Shown one piece after another: positions 41,835 to 50,709 of a stretch of 60,964 nucleotides of DNA. This stretch comes from a bacterium (lineage in GTDB: Bacteria; Actinomycetota; Acidimicrobiia; Acidimicrobiales; CATQHL01): the NCBI GenBank assembly GCA_026708055.1, contig JAPOVS010000047.1:1-60964 (forward strand). Reading direction: 5' to 3'. A model generated the notes under the pieces. The model did not search any database, was not told the origin of the DNA, and saw only the letters and a list, made by a program, of their open reading frames with translations. The translations under genes were made by a program, and so were the position numbers. The first letter of the stretch is position 1, and each line of letters starts with the position of its first letter.

Positions 41835-43704
41835 CACCGCTGCCGTCGACATCGACCCGGACACCAGCAAGGGTTGGCTGCGGCGCCTGTGGCCGATCGT
41901 CTCCGCACACCGCTCGCTCCTGGCGTTCGGCGCCGCTTGCGGAATCGTCGCCCTCGTCACGCAGGTGGCCGTCCCCGCGGTGGCCCGCGAGGCCATCGAC
42001 GCCGCCGGCGACGGTTTCGGCGACCGGCTGCGGACCCTCTGCATCCTGCTGGGCGCCCTGGCGGTCGCCCGCGGGCTCACCGGCGGCGCCTACCGCTACC
42101 TGCTGTTCAAGCTGTCGCTGCGGATCGACAGCGAGCTGCGGATGATCATCCAGCGCCACCTCGGCCGGCTGTCCTTCTCGTTCTACGACCGCAGCAGCTC
42201 CGGCGACATCATCTCCCGCGCCAACACCGACATCCGGTCCATCCAGATCCTGTTCGCCTTCGCCCCGATGCTGGGCATGGCGGTGCTGACGTTCTTCCTG
42301 GCCTTCGGCCTCATGCTCTGGATCCACGTGCCGCTCACGTTCGTGGCGCTCGCCACGCTGCCGGTGGCCACGCTGGTGGGGAACCGGTTCCGGAACAGGT
42401 TCCTGCCGCTGTCGTGGATCATCCAGGGTCGCAGCGCCGAGGTTGCGGCGGTGGTGGACGAGAACGTAAACGGCACCCGGGTCGTGAAGTCCTTCGCCGC
42501 CGAGCGGGCCGAGATCGCCAAACTGGCCCGGGCCGCCCGGCGGCTGCAGTGGGCCTCGGCCACGAGCGTGGACATCCGGGCCCGCTACAACCCGGTGCTG
42601 GAGGCGCTGCCGCGGATCGCCATGGGGCTGGTGCTGCTGTACGGCGGCTGGCTGGCGATCGACGGCCGGGTCTCGATCGGCACGCTGTTCGCCTTCGGCG
42701 CCTACATCATCATGCTGCAGTTGCCGTTCCGGATGTTCGGCTTCATCGTCATGCAGAGCCAGCGGGCGGCGGCCTCGGCGGAGCGGATCTTCCAGGTGCT
42801 GGACACCCCGCCGGAGATCATCTCGGCGCCCGGCGCGCGGGCCCTCGAGCGCGCCGAGGGCCGCCTGGAATTCGACGACGTGACCTTCGCCTACGGGCGG
42901 GGGGAGGGCCGCTCGGCGGTGCCGGTGCTGGACGGCTTCAGCGTGCGGATCCACCCGGGCGAGACGGTGGCGCTGGTCGGCCCGACCGGCGGCGGCAAGT
43001 CGACGGTGGCGCGCCTCGCCGCCCGCTTCTACGACGCCGGCGGCGGGACGGTGCGCCTCGACGGCCACGACGTGCGCGACCTGGACCTGGAGTCGCTGCG
43101 CCGCAACGTGGTGGTGGCTTTCGACGAGCCGTTCCTGTTCTCGGTCAGCCTGCGGGACAACATCGCCTTCGGCCGCCCCGACGCCCCGCTCGACGAGGTG
43201 ATCAGCGCCGCACAGGTCGCGCAGATCCACGACACCGTGGCGAGCCTGCCGGAGGGCTACGACACGATCGTCGGCGAGCGGGGCTACACCCTGTCGGGTG
43301 GGCAGCGCCAGCGGATCGCCCTCGCCCGGGCGCTGCTGCTGGAGCCCGGCGTGCTGATCCTCGACGACGCGCTGAGCGCCGTGGACATGGGGGTGGAGGC
43401 GGCCATCGGGGCCGCGCTGGCTCACCGGCGCGCCGGCGGCGCCACGCTGCTGATCGCCCACCGGCTGTCGACGATCAGCCTGGCCGACCGGGTCGTGTTC
43501 ACCGAGGGCGGACGGGTCGTCGCCACCGGAACGCACGCCGAGTTGATGGCCACGCAGACGAGCTACGTGCAGGTCCTGGCGGACGCCGAGGCCCGCGAGG
43601 CCGAGAGCCGTGAGGCTGAGACCCACGCAGCCGGGAGCCGGCGCCGCGGGGACATGGACTTGGCCGCCGGCGGTCTGAGCATCATCGAGGGGCCGGCGCC
43701 GTGA
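41833..43704 (+). CDS. ABC exporter half-transporter A (degenerate-site subunit)
   Basis: About 623 aa: six-helix exporter domain then ATPase. Walker A GPTGGGKST (from ~383), signature LSGGQRQR, Walker B LILDDALSAVD. The catalytic Glu after Walker B is Asp, and the Q-loop residue is also Asp (VAFDEPFLF for the usual Q-x-PFLF). This is the pattern of the catalytically weak subunit of heterodimeric exporters such as TM287/288. No ATG, GTG or TTG lies in frame between GTG 41656 (deep in the divergent gene) and the first helix; I place the start at ATC 41833 with low confidence. The stop overlaps subunit B (GTGA). Confidence 0.88.
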   Translation: MTAAVDIDPDTSKGWLRRLWPIVSAHRSLLAFGAACGIVALVTQVAVPAVAREAIDAAGDGFGDRLRTLCILLGALAVARGLTGGAYRYLLFKLSLRIDSELRMIIQRHLGRLSFSFYDRSSSGDIISRANTDIRSIQILFAFAPMLGMAVLTFFLAFGLMLWIHVPLTFVALATLPVATLVGNRFRNRFLPLSWIIQGRSAEVAAVVDENVNGTRVVKSFAAERAEIAKLARAARRLQWASATSVDIRARYNPVLEALPRIAMGLVLLYGGWLAIDGRVSIGTLFAFGAYIIMLQLPFRMFGFIVMQSQRAAASAERIFQVLDTPPEIISAPGARALERAEGRLEFDDVTFAYGRGEGRSAVPVLDGFSVRIHPGETVALVGPTGGGKSTVARLAARFYDAGGGTVRLDGHDVRDLDLESLRRNVVVAFDEPFLFSVSLRDNIAFGRPDAPLDEVISAAQVAQIHDTVASLPEGYDTIVGERGYTLSGGQRQRIALARALLLEPGVLILDDALSAVDMGVEAAIGAALAHRRAGGATLLIAHRLSTISLADRVVFTEGGRVVATGTHAELMATQTSYVQVLADAEAREAESREAETHAAGSRRRGDMDLAAGGLSIIEGPAP

Positions 43705-45674
43705 GCTTCATGGGAGGCTCGTATGTGGCCGGGCCGCAGGGCCCGTCCTCGTCGCAGGCCAACGCCGCCGCCGGCCTGCCGTTCGCGGGTATCCCCGACG
43801 AGATGATCGACCGGGCGGCGGACATCCTGGACGCCGAACCCACCCATCCCGAGCCGGACGTGGACTTCGCGCACCGCCCGCCGGCGGCCGCGCCGCTGTC
43901 GCTGCGCGCGCTGCTGCGTCCCCACTGGCGGCGCGTGCTGCTGGTGGTGGCTCTCGTGGTCGTGGAGGCCGCCGCCACCCAGGCGGGGCCGCTGCTGACC
44001 CAGATCGGCATCGACGACGGCGTGGCGCCGCGCCGCTTCGGCGTCCTGGGAATCGTGGTGGCGGTCTACTTCGCCACGGTGGCGGTCCACGTGGTCGCGG
44101 GCCGCTTCCGCACCGCCCTCGGGGGGCGTCTCGGCGAGCGCCTCATGTACGGCCTGCGGGTGCGCGTGTTCAGCCATTTCCAGCGGATGTCGCTGAGCTT
44201 CTACACCTCCGAGAAGGCGGGCGTGCTGATGTCCCGCATGACCAGCGACATCGAGATGCTCACGATGCTGCTGCAGGAAGGGCTCGTGATGATGGTCGTG
44301 CAGGGGTTGACCCTGGCGGTCATCACCGGCGTCCTGTTCTACCTGCACGTCCCCCTGGCGGCGCTGACGGTGGGCGTCGTGGTGCCGGTCACGCTGCTGC
44401 TGTCGCTGTGGTTCCGGCGCGCCTCGGAGTCGGGCTACAACCGGGTGCGGGACCGGATCGCCATCGTCCTGGCCGACCTTTCGGAGAACCTGGCCGGCAT
44501 CCGCACCATCACCGCCTACAACCGCCGGCGCCGCAACATCGCCCAGCACCAGGTCGTGGTGACCGACCACGAGGACGCCAACGTCTACACGTCCAAGGTG
44601 TCGTCGCTGTACGGCTCCGCGGCCGAGGGCGTCGGCATCATCGGCCAGGCGGTCGTGCTGGGCGTGGGCGGCTGGCTGGTGGTCGACGGCCGGCTCACGC
44701 TGGGCGCCCTCACCGCCTTCGCCCTCTACCTGACGGCGTTCTTCGCCCCCATCGGCCAGCTGGTGGTGCTCTACAACGCCTACCAGCAGGGCCAGTCCGC
44801 CACCGCCAAGCTGCGGGAGCTGCTCGCCCGCGAGCCCGACGTGACCGAGGCGCCCGACGCCGTACCGCTGGGCCCGATCGAGGGCCGGATCACCTTCGAG
44901 GGGGTGTCGTTCTCCTACGGCGGCGGCGAGTCGGTGCTGCGGGACGTCGACCTCGACATCCCCGCGGGCGGGAGCCTCTCCATCGTCGGGGCCACCGGGG
45001 CCGGCAAGTCCACGATCGCCAAGCTGGCGGTGCGGTTCTACGACCCCGACGAGGGCACGGTGCGCATCGACGGCGCCGACCTGCGCACCGTGCAGCTCGA
45101 ATCGCTGCGCCGGCAGTTCGGCGTGGTGCCCCAGGAGCCGTTCCTGTTCAACGGCACCATCGGGGACAACATCCGCTTCGCCCGCTCCGACGCCGGCGAC
45201 ACCGAGGTGGCCGAGGCCTGCCGGGTGGTGGGCCTGGAGGCGTTCGTGGCGTCGCTCCCCGACGGCCTGGACACGCCCTGCCACGAGCGCGGCGCCTCCC
45301 TGTCGGCGGGCGAGCGCCAGCTGCTGGCCCTGGCCCGCGCCTTCCTGGCGCGACCGCGCGTGCTCATCCTCGACGAGGCCACCTCCAACCTGGACCTGCG
45401 CTCGGAAGCCCAGGTGGAGCGGGCACTGGACGCCCTGCTGGAGGGGCGCACCGCCGTGATCGTGGCGCACCGCCTGGCCACGGCCATGCGCGCCGACCGG
45501 ATCGCCGTGGTGGACAATGGGCGGATCGCCGAGATCGGAAGCCACGACGAGCTCGTCGCCGCCGGCGGCCTGTACGCTGCCATGTACGCCGCCTGGGAGG
45601 CCCACGCCGCCGGCAACGGAGCGGCGCCGACAGCCCCGGGAAGCGGCGCCGCGCCGCGAGGCGACCCCCGATGA
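43701..45674 (+). CDS. ABC exporter half-transporter B (catalytic subunit)
   Basis: 657 aa: an N-terminal cytoplasmic stretch of about 60 residues, a six-helix exporter domain, then the ATPase. Walker A GATGAGKST (430-438), Q-loop VPQEPFLF, Walker B with catalytic Glu LILDEATSNLD. The signature is changed to LSAGERQ from LSGGQ, as expected for the partner that completes the degenerate site with subunit A's Asp. The two therefore complement each other and form one heterodimer. GTG start overlaps A by 4 nt. The substrate is unknown: drugs, lipids or peptides. Confidence 0.9.
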   Translation: MSFMGGSYVAGPQGPSSSQANAAAGLPFAGIPDEMIDRAADILDAEPTHPEPDVDFAHRPPAAAPLSLRALLRPHWRRVLLVVALVVVEAAATQAGPLLTQIGIDDGVAPRRFGVLGIVVAVYFATVAVHVVAGRFRTALGGRLGERLMYGLRVRVFSHFQRMSLSFYTSEKAGVLMSRMTSDIEMLTMLLQEGLVMMVVQGLTLAVITGVLFYLHVPLAALTVGVVVPVTLLLSLWFRRASESGYNRVRDRIAIVLADLSENLAGIRTITAYNRRRRNIAQHQVVVTDHEDANVYTSKVSSLYGSAAEGVGIIGQAVVLGVGGWLVVDGRLTLGALTAFALYLTAFFAPIGQLVVLYNAYQQGQSATAKLRELLAREPDVTEAPDAVPLGPIEGRITFEGVSFSYGGGESVLRDVDLDIPAGGSLSIVGATGAGKSTIAKLAVRFYDPDEGTVRIDGADLRTVQLESLRRQFGVVPQEPFLFNGTIGDNIRFARSDAGDTEVAEACRVVGLEAFVASLPDGLDTPCHERGASLSAGERQLLALARAFLARPRVLILDEATSNLDLRSEAQVERALDALLEGRTAVIVAHRLATAMRADRIAVVDNGRIAEIGSHDELVAAGGLYAAMYAAWEAHAAGNGAAPTAPGSGAAPRGDPR

Positions 45675-46528
45675 GTGCAGGGCGAACGAGCACCGGCCCG
45701 GCGCGTGCCGGCCCGGCGGGTACAGGTCCGGTGGGTTCCGACCCGAGCCCGGCCCTGCGACTCAGCGGCGTCGGTGTGGTGCGCGACCGCCGGCAACTGC
45801 TCGCCGGCGTGAACTGGACGGTGCAGCAGGGCGAGCGCTGGGTGATGCTGGGCCCCAACGGGGCGGGCAAGTCCACGCTGCTGCGGGTGGCGGCCCTGTA
45901 CCTGCATCCCACCGAGGGCACCGTGGAGGTCCTGGGCCGGCGCCTGGGCCGTGTCGACGTGCGCCGCATGCGCCACCGGGTGGGCTACGCCTCGGCGATG
46001 CTCTCGGATCGCATCCGCCCCACCCTCAGCGCCCTGGACGCGGTGATGACCGCCCGCCACGGCGCCCTCGAGCCGTGGTGGCACAGCTACAGCGACGCCG
46101 ACCGGCAGCGGGCCGCCGACCTGCTGGAGCGGCTGGGCTGCGGCCACCTCGGCGCCCAGCAGTTCGGCCTGCTGTCCTCCGGTGAGCGTCAGCGGGTGCA
46201 GATCGCCCGGACGCTCATGACCGAGCCCGGCCTGGTACTGCTCGACGAGCCCACGGCCGCGCTGGACCTCGCCGGCCGGGAGGAACTGGTGCGCTCCCTG
46301 GACGCCCTCAGCGCCGACCCGACGACGCCGCCGACTGTCCTCGTGACCCACCACGTCGAGGAGATCCCCGCCGGCTTCGACCACGCACTGCTGCTGCGCG
46401 AGGGCCGAGTGGTCGCCGCGGGCCCCATCAACGAGGTCCTCACCGCGGAGCGCCTCAGCGCGTGCTTCGCCATGGACCTGGAACTGGAGCACAACCGCGG
46501 CCGCTGGTGGGCCCACGCAGCCGGCTAG
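45671..46528 (+). CDS. Soluble ABC ATPase, ModF/COG1119-like
   Basis: 285 aa, a lone nucleotide-binding domain with no membrane helices. Walker A LGPNGAGKSTLLR near residue 60, signature LLSSGERQRVQIAR, Walker B LVLLDEPTAALDL, H-loop VLVTHHVEEIP. The SSGERQ signature and overall layout resemble the PhrA/ModF group, whose role is unclear (soluble DNA-related or molybdenum-associated ATPases). The first ~27 residues are a Gly/Pro/Ala linker. Its ATG overlaps subunit B as ATGA, so it belongs to the exporter operon although it has no obvious permease of its own. Confidence 0.8.
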   Translation: MSAGRTSTGPARAGPAGTGPVGSDPSPALRLSGVGVVRDRRQLLAGVNWTVQQGERWVMLGPNGAGKSTLLRVAALYLHPTEGTVEVLGRRLGRVDVRRMRHRVGYASAMLSDRIRPTLSALDAVMTARHGALEPWWHSYSDADRQRAADLLERLGCGHLGAQQFGLLSSGERQRVQIARTLMTEPGLVLLDEPTAALDLAGREELVRSLDALSADPTTPPTVLVTHHVEEIPAGFDHALLLREGRVVAAGPINEVLTAERLSACFAMDLELEHNRGRWWAHAAG

Positions 46529-46662
46529 CGCCGCGATCGGGCCGAGCGCGTCCACGGGCAGGCACCGCGAGAGGCCCGGGATCGCTCGGGGCCGCCGCTG
46601 TTCGACTTGCAGGGGGTCCGTGTGTCACGCGGGAGGCCGAGACGGGTGGTGACCGGTGCGGG

Positions 46663-48639
46663 TCAGTTCCGGACTGCGACCTTGAAGGTCTGCATGGCTA
46701 CACCGCCGGCGTTCGTGGCAGAGACCGAGACGGACGTCGCGCCGGGCGTGAGACCGGTCAGCGATAGGTTCGATCCGGAGACCGCCACGGTCACCAGCCG
46801 GGGGTCGTCGGACAGCGCTCGGTACGTCGCCCCGACAGCGCGGCCGAACAGCGGCGCAAGGTCGAGCACTGTGGGCGGGTCGCCGACTGTCACGGCGCGG
46901 TCGCCCAGCAGCGTCACAATTGTCGGCGCGGCCCGCTCGATGGCCGTGACGCTCAACGACTCGACCGGCGGGCTCCCGCTGCTGGCCGGGGTGACCGTGA
47001 CGCGGAACGACAGGAGTGCCGAGCCTTTGGTGTTGCCGGCGGTGACCGACACCGTGGTCACCCCCGGTGCCACCGGGATCAACGTCATCCCCGATCCCGA
47101 CACCACGACGGTGACGACACGAGGGTCGGCGGCGAGCGCCCGATAGCTGTCGGTGGACGCGCCGAGGACGGTGGCCAGGTCGAGTTCGACGGGCGGCCCC
47201 CCGATCTGCAGCACCGCATCGTTCACGAGCGCCCTGATCCGAGGCGCGATCGTCACTCGAGTCGCTGTGAGGCCGCCGCCGCCGATACTCGAACCGCTGT
47301 CCGGGCCGCCGCTGCCGGGGCCGCCGCTGCCGGGGCCGCCGCTGTCCGGGCCGCCGCTGTCCGGGCCGCCGCTGCCGGGGCCGGCACCGACAATGCGGCT
47401 GTTCTGGGTGTCGGGAGGTGCGCCGGGCTCCTCGTTGTCGACAATGGTTCCGTAGCCTCCGGGCCCCCCGAAATCGCGGTAGGCGTTCGTGACCGAGAGC
47501 AGTTCCAGCGTGAATACCTCGGCGACGTGCTCGAGTTCACCGTCGTTCCGGGTCGGCACCGAGACCGTCCGCTCGGTGACTCCCGGCGGGAATCTCAGCG
47601 TGCCGCTCTTGGCGCTGTAGTCACTGCCCGCAATGGCACTGCCGTCGAATGTCGCATACCTGGCGGTGACCTCCCGGCCGCTGGGCTCGTCCAGTCTGAC
47701 CGTGAACGTGAAGGTCTTGCCCTCCTCCCCCTCGACATCGGAGACCGACAGGCCCGGCGTCGAGTTCTGGTCCCGGATGAGGCCGGTGGCGGCGTCACGC
47801 GGCGCCGAGGCGTTCGATGCACTGCTCAGCCTGAGCCCGAAGGTCTCATAGTCCTCCTCGTCGATGTCGTCGGGGAGGAGCCTCACGTCCACATACTGCG
47901 TCCCGGCGCTCCCGTTGAGGAACTCCAGCGTCCCCGACGCCGGCTCGTAGTCGCCCGGCGCACCGGATCTGCTCGCCACGGCCGTACCGTTCACCGTCTG
48001 GTAGTTCACGGTGACCGTGCTGCCCCGGTCCGTGAGCAGCGTCACAGCGAAGGTGGCGTACGCACCCTCGTCAGCCTCGACGTTCTCGACCAGCAGATCG
48101 GTCACAGGATCGGTGTCGTCAGTGATGGTGCCGGTTGCCTCGAGGGTGCCGACGCCCCCCGCCAGTGTGGCGCCGGCCGGGTTGTGCACCTGCAGCGTGA
48201 ACGTCTCGGTGTCCTCGTCGAGGGTGTCCTCCAGCACCCGCACGGCGATCCGAGCGGTTCGCTGGCCGGCGGGGATCGCCTGGCCGGGGTACTCCCACGT
48301 CCCCGCTTCGAGGAAGTCCAAATTGACAGTCGCCGTGCCCGAGTGGGTCGAGGCGTGGAAATGGACGTCCTCGGCGCTCGTCTTGTCCAGGCTGACCGTG
48401 AACACCATGGTCGTGTCGCCCTCGGTCACGGTGACGTTCGGGGTGACGCTCAGTACCGGCAGGCTCGGCTCCTGTGCGACAGCGGCGGTCGTGCCCAACA
48501 TCGCGCCGAGCAGCAGCGAGACCCCGACGAGCGCGGCGGCGCGCCGGGGAGCCGTCAGCGAGCCCAGGGGACCGGAGCGGCAGGCTGAACGAGAGGGTTC
48601 CGCCCCACCGCTATGAGATTGAAGCATTGAATTGCGCAT
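46663..48639 (-). CDS. Secreted Calx-beta repeat surface protein
   Basis: 658 aa. Signal peptide (hydrophobic residues about 37-53 ending TTAAVAQ), three Calx-beta domains (about 60-175, 180-285, 290-395) with the usual EGDTTMVFTVSLD, EDTETFTLQVHN and calcium-type Asp/Glu clusters. A flexible linker of GGP(D/G)S repeats follows, then two ~85-residue beta repeats resembling each other (DLATVLGAS...YRALAADPRVVTV and DLAPLFGRA...YRALSDDPRLVTV). No LPxTG or C-terminal helix is present, so attachment is unexplained. It may be a calcium-dependent adhesin. GGGGGTGG precedes the ATG, and a TATCGT hexamer lies at 48671-48676. Confidence 0.75.
   Translation of the reverse strand: MRNSMLQSHSGGAEPSRSACRSGPLGSLTAPRRAAALVGVSLLLGAMLGTTAAVAQEPSLPVLSVTPNVTVTEGDTTMVFTVSLDKTSAEDVHFHASTHSGTATVNLDFLEAGTWEYPGQAIPAGQRTARIAVRVLEDTLDEDTETFTLQVHNPAGATLAGGVGTLEATGTITDDTDPVTDLLVENVEADEGAYATFAVTLLTDRGSTVTVNYQTVNGTAVASRSGAPGDYEPASGTLEFLNGSAGTQYVDVRLLPDDIDEEDYETFGLRLSSASNASAPRDAATGLIRDQNSTPGLSVSDVEGEEGKTFTFTVRLDEPSGREVTARYATFDGSAIAGSDYSAKSGTLRFPPGVTERTVSVPTRNDGELEHVAEVFTLELLSVTNAYRDFGGPGGYGTIVDNEEPGAPPDTQNSRIVGAGPGSGGPDSGGPDSGGPGSGGPGSGGPDSGSSIGGGGLTATRVTIAPRIRALVNDAVLQIGGPPVELDLATVLGASTDSYRALAADPRVVTVVVSGSGMTLIPVAPGVTTVSVTAGNTKGSALLSFRVTVTPASSGSPPVESLSVTAIERAAPTIVTLLGDRAVTVGDPPTVLDLAPLFGRAVGATYRALSDDPRLVTVAVSGSNLSLTGLTPGATSVSVSATNAGGVAMQTFKVAVRN
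47294..47383 (-). repeat. Six tandem 15-nt units encoding the Gly-rich linker
   Basis: Six consecutive 15-base units of two kinds (plus-strand forms ccgctgtccgggccg and ccgctgccggggccg), in order T, C, C, T, T, C at the variable base. They encode GGP(D/G)S pentapeptides, so unit identity switches Asp and Gly. Copy number could vary by slippage. Confidence 0.85.
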
Positions 48640-48670
48640 ATTCCGCCCACCCCCGTGAAGACGTGCCGAC

Positions 48671-48676
48671 ACGATA
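48671..48676 (-). promoter_or_regulatory. Candidate -10 element (TATCGT) for the Calx-beta protein
   Basis: TATCGT in the 205-nt gap, leaving a leader of about 26 nt with a GGGGGTGG ribosome site. The rest of this gap shows nothing I recognise. Confidence 0.35.
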
Positions 48677-48844
48677 GTCAGGCAGTCCGGCAGCGCCGAA
48701 TCGGCTCCCAGGACACAGAAACGGACCCGTCGAGTCCTTCCGGAGTCGCCGAGGCGAGCGACCGAGAGGAGGCCGGCGACCCGGATTCCCAGGGCCGCGG
48801 GGTCACCTGCGCGCTCGACGAGGAGGCCGACTGAATCGCCCTGT

Positions 48845-50053
48845 TCAAGTCCTCCGCAGGCGCTCGGAGGTCTTGTAGCCGCAGCGGGAGGCCGTCGAGA
48901 AGGCCCACGACGGGCCGAAGAGCTGGCGGCGGGCGGGCAGGAACTCCTCGGACTCCAGGTCCTCCAGGGCCGCCAGCGTGCGGTCCAGGCCGAGCCCCAG
49001 GAGGCGGACGCTGCGCTCGTTGGAGATGTCGAGGCCCCCGGCGCTGACGACGATGACGAGCATCCGCCCGAGCATGTTCTGGCGGTAGAGCCGCCAGCAG
49101 TCCTCGGGGCCGATCCCCTCGACGCCCTCCTGGCGGAGGGTCTCGTGGTACTCGCCGACGGCGTCCCGCTCGATGCTGCGCCGCAGTTCGACCGGCAGGC
49201 TGCCACCCAGGAAGTAGGCCACGTCGCCGAGGGGGTTGTTGCCGCCGCAGACCTGCCAGTCGATCACGGCCAGGTCGTCGGCGCCGGGACCGAAGAACAT
49301 GTTGTCCAACCGGTAGTCGCCGTGCCCGAAGGCCCGGGGGCCCCTCGCCAGGTCGCCCATGTAGTCCGCCGCCCTCCAGCCGAGGGTCTCGGTGATGCGC
49401 CGCATGTCGCCGGAGAAATGGTCCCTGAACACCTCGAACGTGCGCCGTAACGACGCCAGGTAGATGAGTTGCACCGGCGGCCGCCACTTCGGGTTGAGCG
49501 AATCGAAGATGTCGATGTACGGCGAGGTGTGGGTCTTGCCCCACGAGTAGGCGTGGAACCTGGCGATCGCCCGCACCACGCTGCGCGCCTGCTTTGCGTC
49601 GGCCCCTTCGATCTCGTCGACCCGGTCCATCCCGCCGAGGTCCTCCAGCACGAGCACGAGCCTGTTGCTGCGGCGGTCGTAGTCGCCGTAGTAGAGGATC
49701 GGCGACCTGATCGGGGCGTGGTGCGACAGGAGCCGGTAGAAGGCGCACTCCCGCCTGTACAACCGCACCCGCCGGGCCAGCTTGTCGGTCTCGGGATGCG
49801 AGGAGTGCAGTTTGACGACGACGGTCGCCGGGGCGCCGGGGGCGGCACCGGCATATCTCAGGCGGCAGCGCAGCGACTCCCCCACGTGGCCGATCCCCAC
49901 ACCCACCTTCTCCACCTCGACATCCTCCACGGCGGGGACATCGGCATGCCCGCCCGCGGCGAATGCCTGCCGCACCCAGCCCGGCGTGACCTCGGCACTA
50001 CCTGCGGGAATGGCGGGTACGGGATCCACGCCGACACCTCCGCCCGGGATCAC
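48845..50053 (-). CDS. Phosphotransferase of the ecdysteroid-kinase-like / APH fold
   Basis: 402 aa. Kinase-like marks: ATP lysine K81 in VVVKLHS, catalytic loop HGDYRLDN (244-251) and metal aspartate in VIDWQ (263-267). Layout and the AFYRLLSHHAP and DNMFFGP segments match the DUF1679/EcKinase-like and acyl-CoA-dehydrogenase-associated phosphotransferases common in actinobacteria. Substrate unknown: a sterol-like, choline-like or antibiotic alcohol is possible. The GTG start overlaps the YceI stop as GTGA. Confidence 0.78.
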   Translation of the reverse strand: MIPGGGVGVDPVPAIPAGSAEVTPGWVRQAFAAGGHADVPAVEDVEVEKVGVGIGHVGESLRCRLRYAGAAPGAPATVVVKLHSSHPETDKLARRVRLYRRECAFYRLLSHHAPIRSPILYYGDYDRRSNRLVLVLEDLGGMDRVDEIEGADAKQARSVVRAIARFHAYSWGKTHTSPYIDIFDSLNPKWRPPVQLIYLASLRRTFEVFRDHFSGDMRRITETLGWRAADYMGDLARGPRAFGHGDYRLDNMFFGPGADDLAVIDWQVCGGNNPLGDVAYFLGGSLPVELRRSIERDAVGEYHETLRQEGVEGIGPEDCWRLYRQNMLGRMLVIVVSAGGLDISNERSVRLLGLGLDRTLAALEDLESEEFLPARRQLFGPSWAFSTASRCGYKTSERLRRT

Positions 50054-50646
50054 TCCTGCTCGGGGAGAGGGAGATCGGCTTCCACGTCGAGACGGATCTC
50101 CACCTCCCGGCCGACCAGCACCACATCGGGCAGGCCCGGGGCGTGCACGTCCATGTAGCCCGCCACACCGAAGTCGTCACGCCGGAGACAGGCTGTGGCC
50201 TCGAAGGACATCTTCGCCAACCGCAGATGCGGGTGGCGCACCGCGCCCAGGAACCGGGTCGACAGCACCAGAGGCAGTGTCATGTCCCGCACCGTCAGCT
50301 CGCCGGGCAACTCCCAGCGGTCGGCGCCGGTGGGTCGCGCCCCGCTGCCGCTGAACGTGAGCACGGGATAGCGCTCGACGTCCAGGAAGAGTGGGCCGCG
50401 GAGATGCTCGTCGGCCTGCGGATGCGCCGTGTCGATGCTCGCCGCGGCGATGCGCACCTCGGCCCGCGATTTCTCCGGCTCCTCGGCGACCGTGACCGTC
50501 CCGGAGACCTCCCGGAAGCGCCCGCGCATGGCGGTCAGCAGGTGGCGGGCGGCAAAGGCCACCGAGGAATGCGGCCCGTCGATCACCCACTCCCCGGCAA
50601 CCGGCACGACGCGACCGTCGACGACCCGCGTGTACTGCGCCTCCAC
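50050..50646 (-). CDS. YceI-family lipocalin-like protein
   Basis: 198 aa, GTG start. The YceI pattern is clear: WVIDGPHSSVAFAARHLLT near residue 20, the MRGRFREVSGTV strand, SIDTAHPQADEHLRG near 90, and a KMSFEATACLRRDDFGV strand toward the end. The family binds isoprenoid chains in a beta-barrel pocket. No signal peptide is visible, so it is probably cytosolic here, as in many actinobacteria. It is followed at once by the kinase-like phosphotransferase, which may act on a ligand it carries (inference). Confidence 0.87.
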   Translation of the reverse strand: MEAQYTRVVDGRVVPVAGEWVIDGPHSSVAFAARHLLTAMRGRFREVSGTVTVAEEPEKSRAEVRIAAASIDTAHPQADEHLRGPLFLDVERYPVLTFSGSGARPTGADRWELPGELTVRDMTLPLVLSTRFLGAVRHPHLRLAKMSFEATACLRRDDFGVAGYMDVHAPGLPDVVLVGREVEIRLDVEADLPLPEQE

Positions 50647-50709
50647 TGCCGGCGATGCTAGTGACTGGGGTGGTTCCGCTGCCGGGCTGGGTGCGGGCAG
50701 GGCCGTCCG

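Noticed and set aside
46529-46662. Terminator between the ModF-like ATPase and the Calx-beta gene
   Set aside because: Complementary arms (CCGAGCG/CGCTCGG) exist, but with a loop of about 40 nt; too weak to annotate.
47294-47383. CRISPR-like array
   Set aside because: Units are contiguous 15-mers without spacers, in frame within a coding region.
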